Part shown: positions 6,731 through 7,349 of the stretch, piece after piece
How the letters are laid out: every line of letters starts with the position of its first letter
How positions within the stretch are numbered: the first letter of the stretch is position 1
DNA from: Phycisphaerae bacterium
GTDB taxonomy: Bacteria; Planctomycetota; Phycisphaerae; Phycisphaerales; SM1A02
Assembly (NCBI GenBank): GCA_002862325.1
Contig: PKCT01000048.1
Location: forward strand, 1 to 7,349
Direction of reading: 5' to 3'
Length of the DNA: 7,349 nucleotides
Notes under the pieces: model-generated
The model's input: the letters and a program-made list of their open reading frames with translations, nothing else
The model's database searches: none
Told to the model about the DNA's origin: nothing
Translations under genes and position numbers: made by a program

Positions 6731-7349
6731 TTGGCCGTCCCCGTCTCAAATCTCCGAGGCTCCAAGACCGATCGAAGGCCCTTCGACTTCGTGGCGATTG
6801 CGATCCTTCTCGTACTCACCGCGCTCCCCGATGCGATGGTGGTTCCATTGCTCAGGGAACTGATGGTCGGTCGGTATGACGTCGGTCCCGGCGATGCGCA
6901 TGCGTTCCTTTCGATCAACCTCGTTGGTGCGCTGTGCGCGGTGCCACTTCTTGGATTCGCGGCGCGTCGTGGCAGGCCCGTTCTGGCCATCGGGATCGCG
7001 GCGATCGTGGATGCGCTGCTCCTTACGGCAATGTGGCTCCCGATCGGGTTCGGTCCGACGATTCTGCTCCGTCTCTTCGAAGGAGCGGCGGACGTCGTGG
7101 TCTTCGCCGTCGTGTTCGACCTCGTGGGCCGGGTCGGTTCCCGTCGCAGCGTGGGCCTTCGTTTCGGATTTGCAGCGGCATTGTTGAGCATGGCGTTGGG
7201 CTCGGGTGCGATTCTCGGCGGTGTCGTCCTTCTCAAGTCCCGCGTGCAGTCACCATCGAGCCACGTCCAGTCGCAATCTCGCCACCACCGCGCCAGGCGC
7301 AGCCGCTCGAGCTGCACGTTTCGTTTGGGCAGCTGGAGCAGCTTCCAAA
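6731..7349 (+). CDS. MFS-type transporter, N-terminal part only
   Basis: Open to the right edge without a stop, about 206 codons, coding the first half of a major facilitator-like membrane protein. Five predicted membrane helices are visible on the plus strand: near 6788-6855 (FVAIAILLVLTALPDAMVVP), 6908-6965, 6985-7040, 7058-7120 and 7156-7234. Between helices 2 and 3 is AARRGRP, a degenerate form of the MFS motif A loop. Helix 4 has an RxFEG segment (RLFEGAAD), as in many drug/sugar MFS exporters. The start is uncertain: TTG 6731 has AGGGA 5 bases upstream and leaves room for divergent promoters, whereas ATG 6614 would add 39 residues and overlap the CoA-transferase start codon. From about 7235 the same frame turns basic and serine-rich, unlike helix 6, so the authentic coding sequence probably ends there at a junction. 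Substrate is unknown. Confidence 0.78.
   Translation, partial: MAVPVSNLRGSKTDRRPFDFVAIAILLVLTALPDAMVVPLLRELMVGRYDVGPGDAHAFLSINLVGALCAVPLLGFAARRGRPVLAIGIAAIVDALLLTAMWLPIGFGPTILLRLFEGAADVVVFAVVFDLVGRVGSRRSVGLRFGFAAALLSMALGSGAILGGVVLLKSRVQSPSSHVQSQSRHHRARRSRSSCTFRLGSWSSFQ
7235..7349. other. Right-end sequence with frame and composition break, probable chimeric end
   Basis: Up to about 7234 the plus-strand transporter frame is continuous hydrophobic membrane sequence. From 7235 that frame gives a run rich in Ser, Arg, His and Gln. A second plus-strand frame (codon at 7243-7245) becomes more protein-like: proline-rich, then PLELHVSFGQLEQLP. One minus-strand frame is also open and protein-like (WKLLQLPKRNVQLERLRL). 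GC content stays high, so this is less obvious than at the left end. Either a chimeric join or a sequencing frameshift near 7235 would explain it; the loss of all hydrophobicity favours a join. Confidence 0.45.

Noticed and set aside
5326..6879. Plus-strand open frame of about 517 codons spanning two minus-strand genes and the gap between them
   Set aside because: It runs antisense to the well-supported CoA-transferase and the signal-peptide protein. Its product lacks recognisable domains, and long antisense frames are expected opposite GC-rich genes with C/G-ending codons.
6703..7317. Minus-strand open frame of about 204 codons opposite the transporter
   Set aside because: The product is Arg/Thr/Pro-rich and low in hydrophobics, whereas the plus strand gives consecutive membrane helices, so it is a shadow of the transporter.

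Overview
The window reads as a bacterial chromosome fragment, GC-rich except at its two ends. Its main content is a minus-strand cluster encoding the core of a type II secretion (T2SS) or type IV-pilus-like machine. In transcription order (right to left) this is: a secreted repeat protein of unknown function (5736-4312), a GspE-type ATPase (4286-2607), a GspF-type inner-membrane platform protein (2600-1386), and three pseudopilins of the GspG (1339-920), GspH (898-323) and GspI (323-42) types. The E-F-G-H-I order is that of classical gsp operons. Gaps are at most 46 bases and H/I overlap by one base, so the genes are probably co-transcribed and translationally coupled. The ATPase would drive the platform protein to assemble a short pseudopilus of GspG capped by minor pseudopilins that pushes folded periplasmic proteins out. 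GspD, C, L, M and the prepilin peptidase are not in the window.

Upstream of the cluster, across a 183-base gap holding one perfect 9-bp inverted repeat, lies a full-length 3-oxoacid CoA-transferase subunit A on the same strand (6615-5920). No subunit B is next to it. Divergent from it, on the plus strand, begins an MFS-type membrane transporter that runs off the right edge.

Both ends look abnormal. The first ~115 bases are abruptly AT-rich and cut the GspI-like gene at 93 residues. From about 7235 the transporter frame changes from hydrophobic membrane sequence to basic/serine-rich sequence, while another frame becomes protein-like. The simplest reading is that this is a complete assembled contig with ~110-base chimeric ends. 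True rearrangements cannot be excluded.

The organism is most likely an uncultured Gram-negative bacterium. The poor Shine-Dalgarno use and the Asp at mature position 5 of the GspI-like pilin are compatible with Planctomycetota (Phycisphaerae), but this is a weak inference. I found no RNA genes, CRISPR, insertion sequence or defence system. The least explained element is the secreted repeat protein at the head of the secretion operon.
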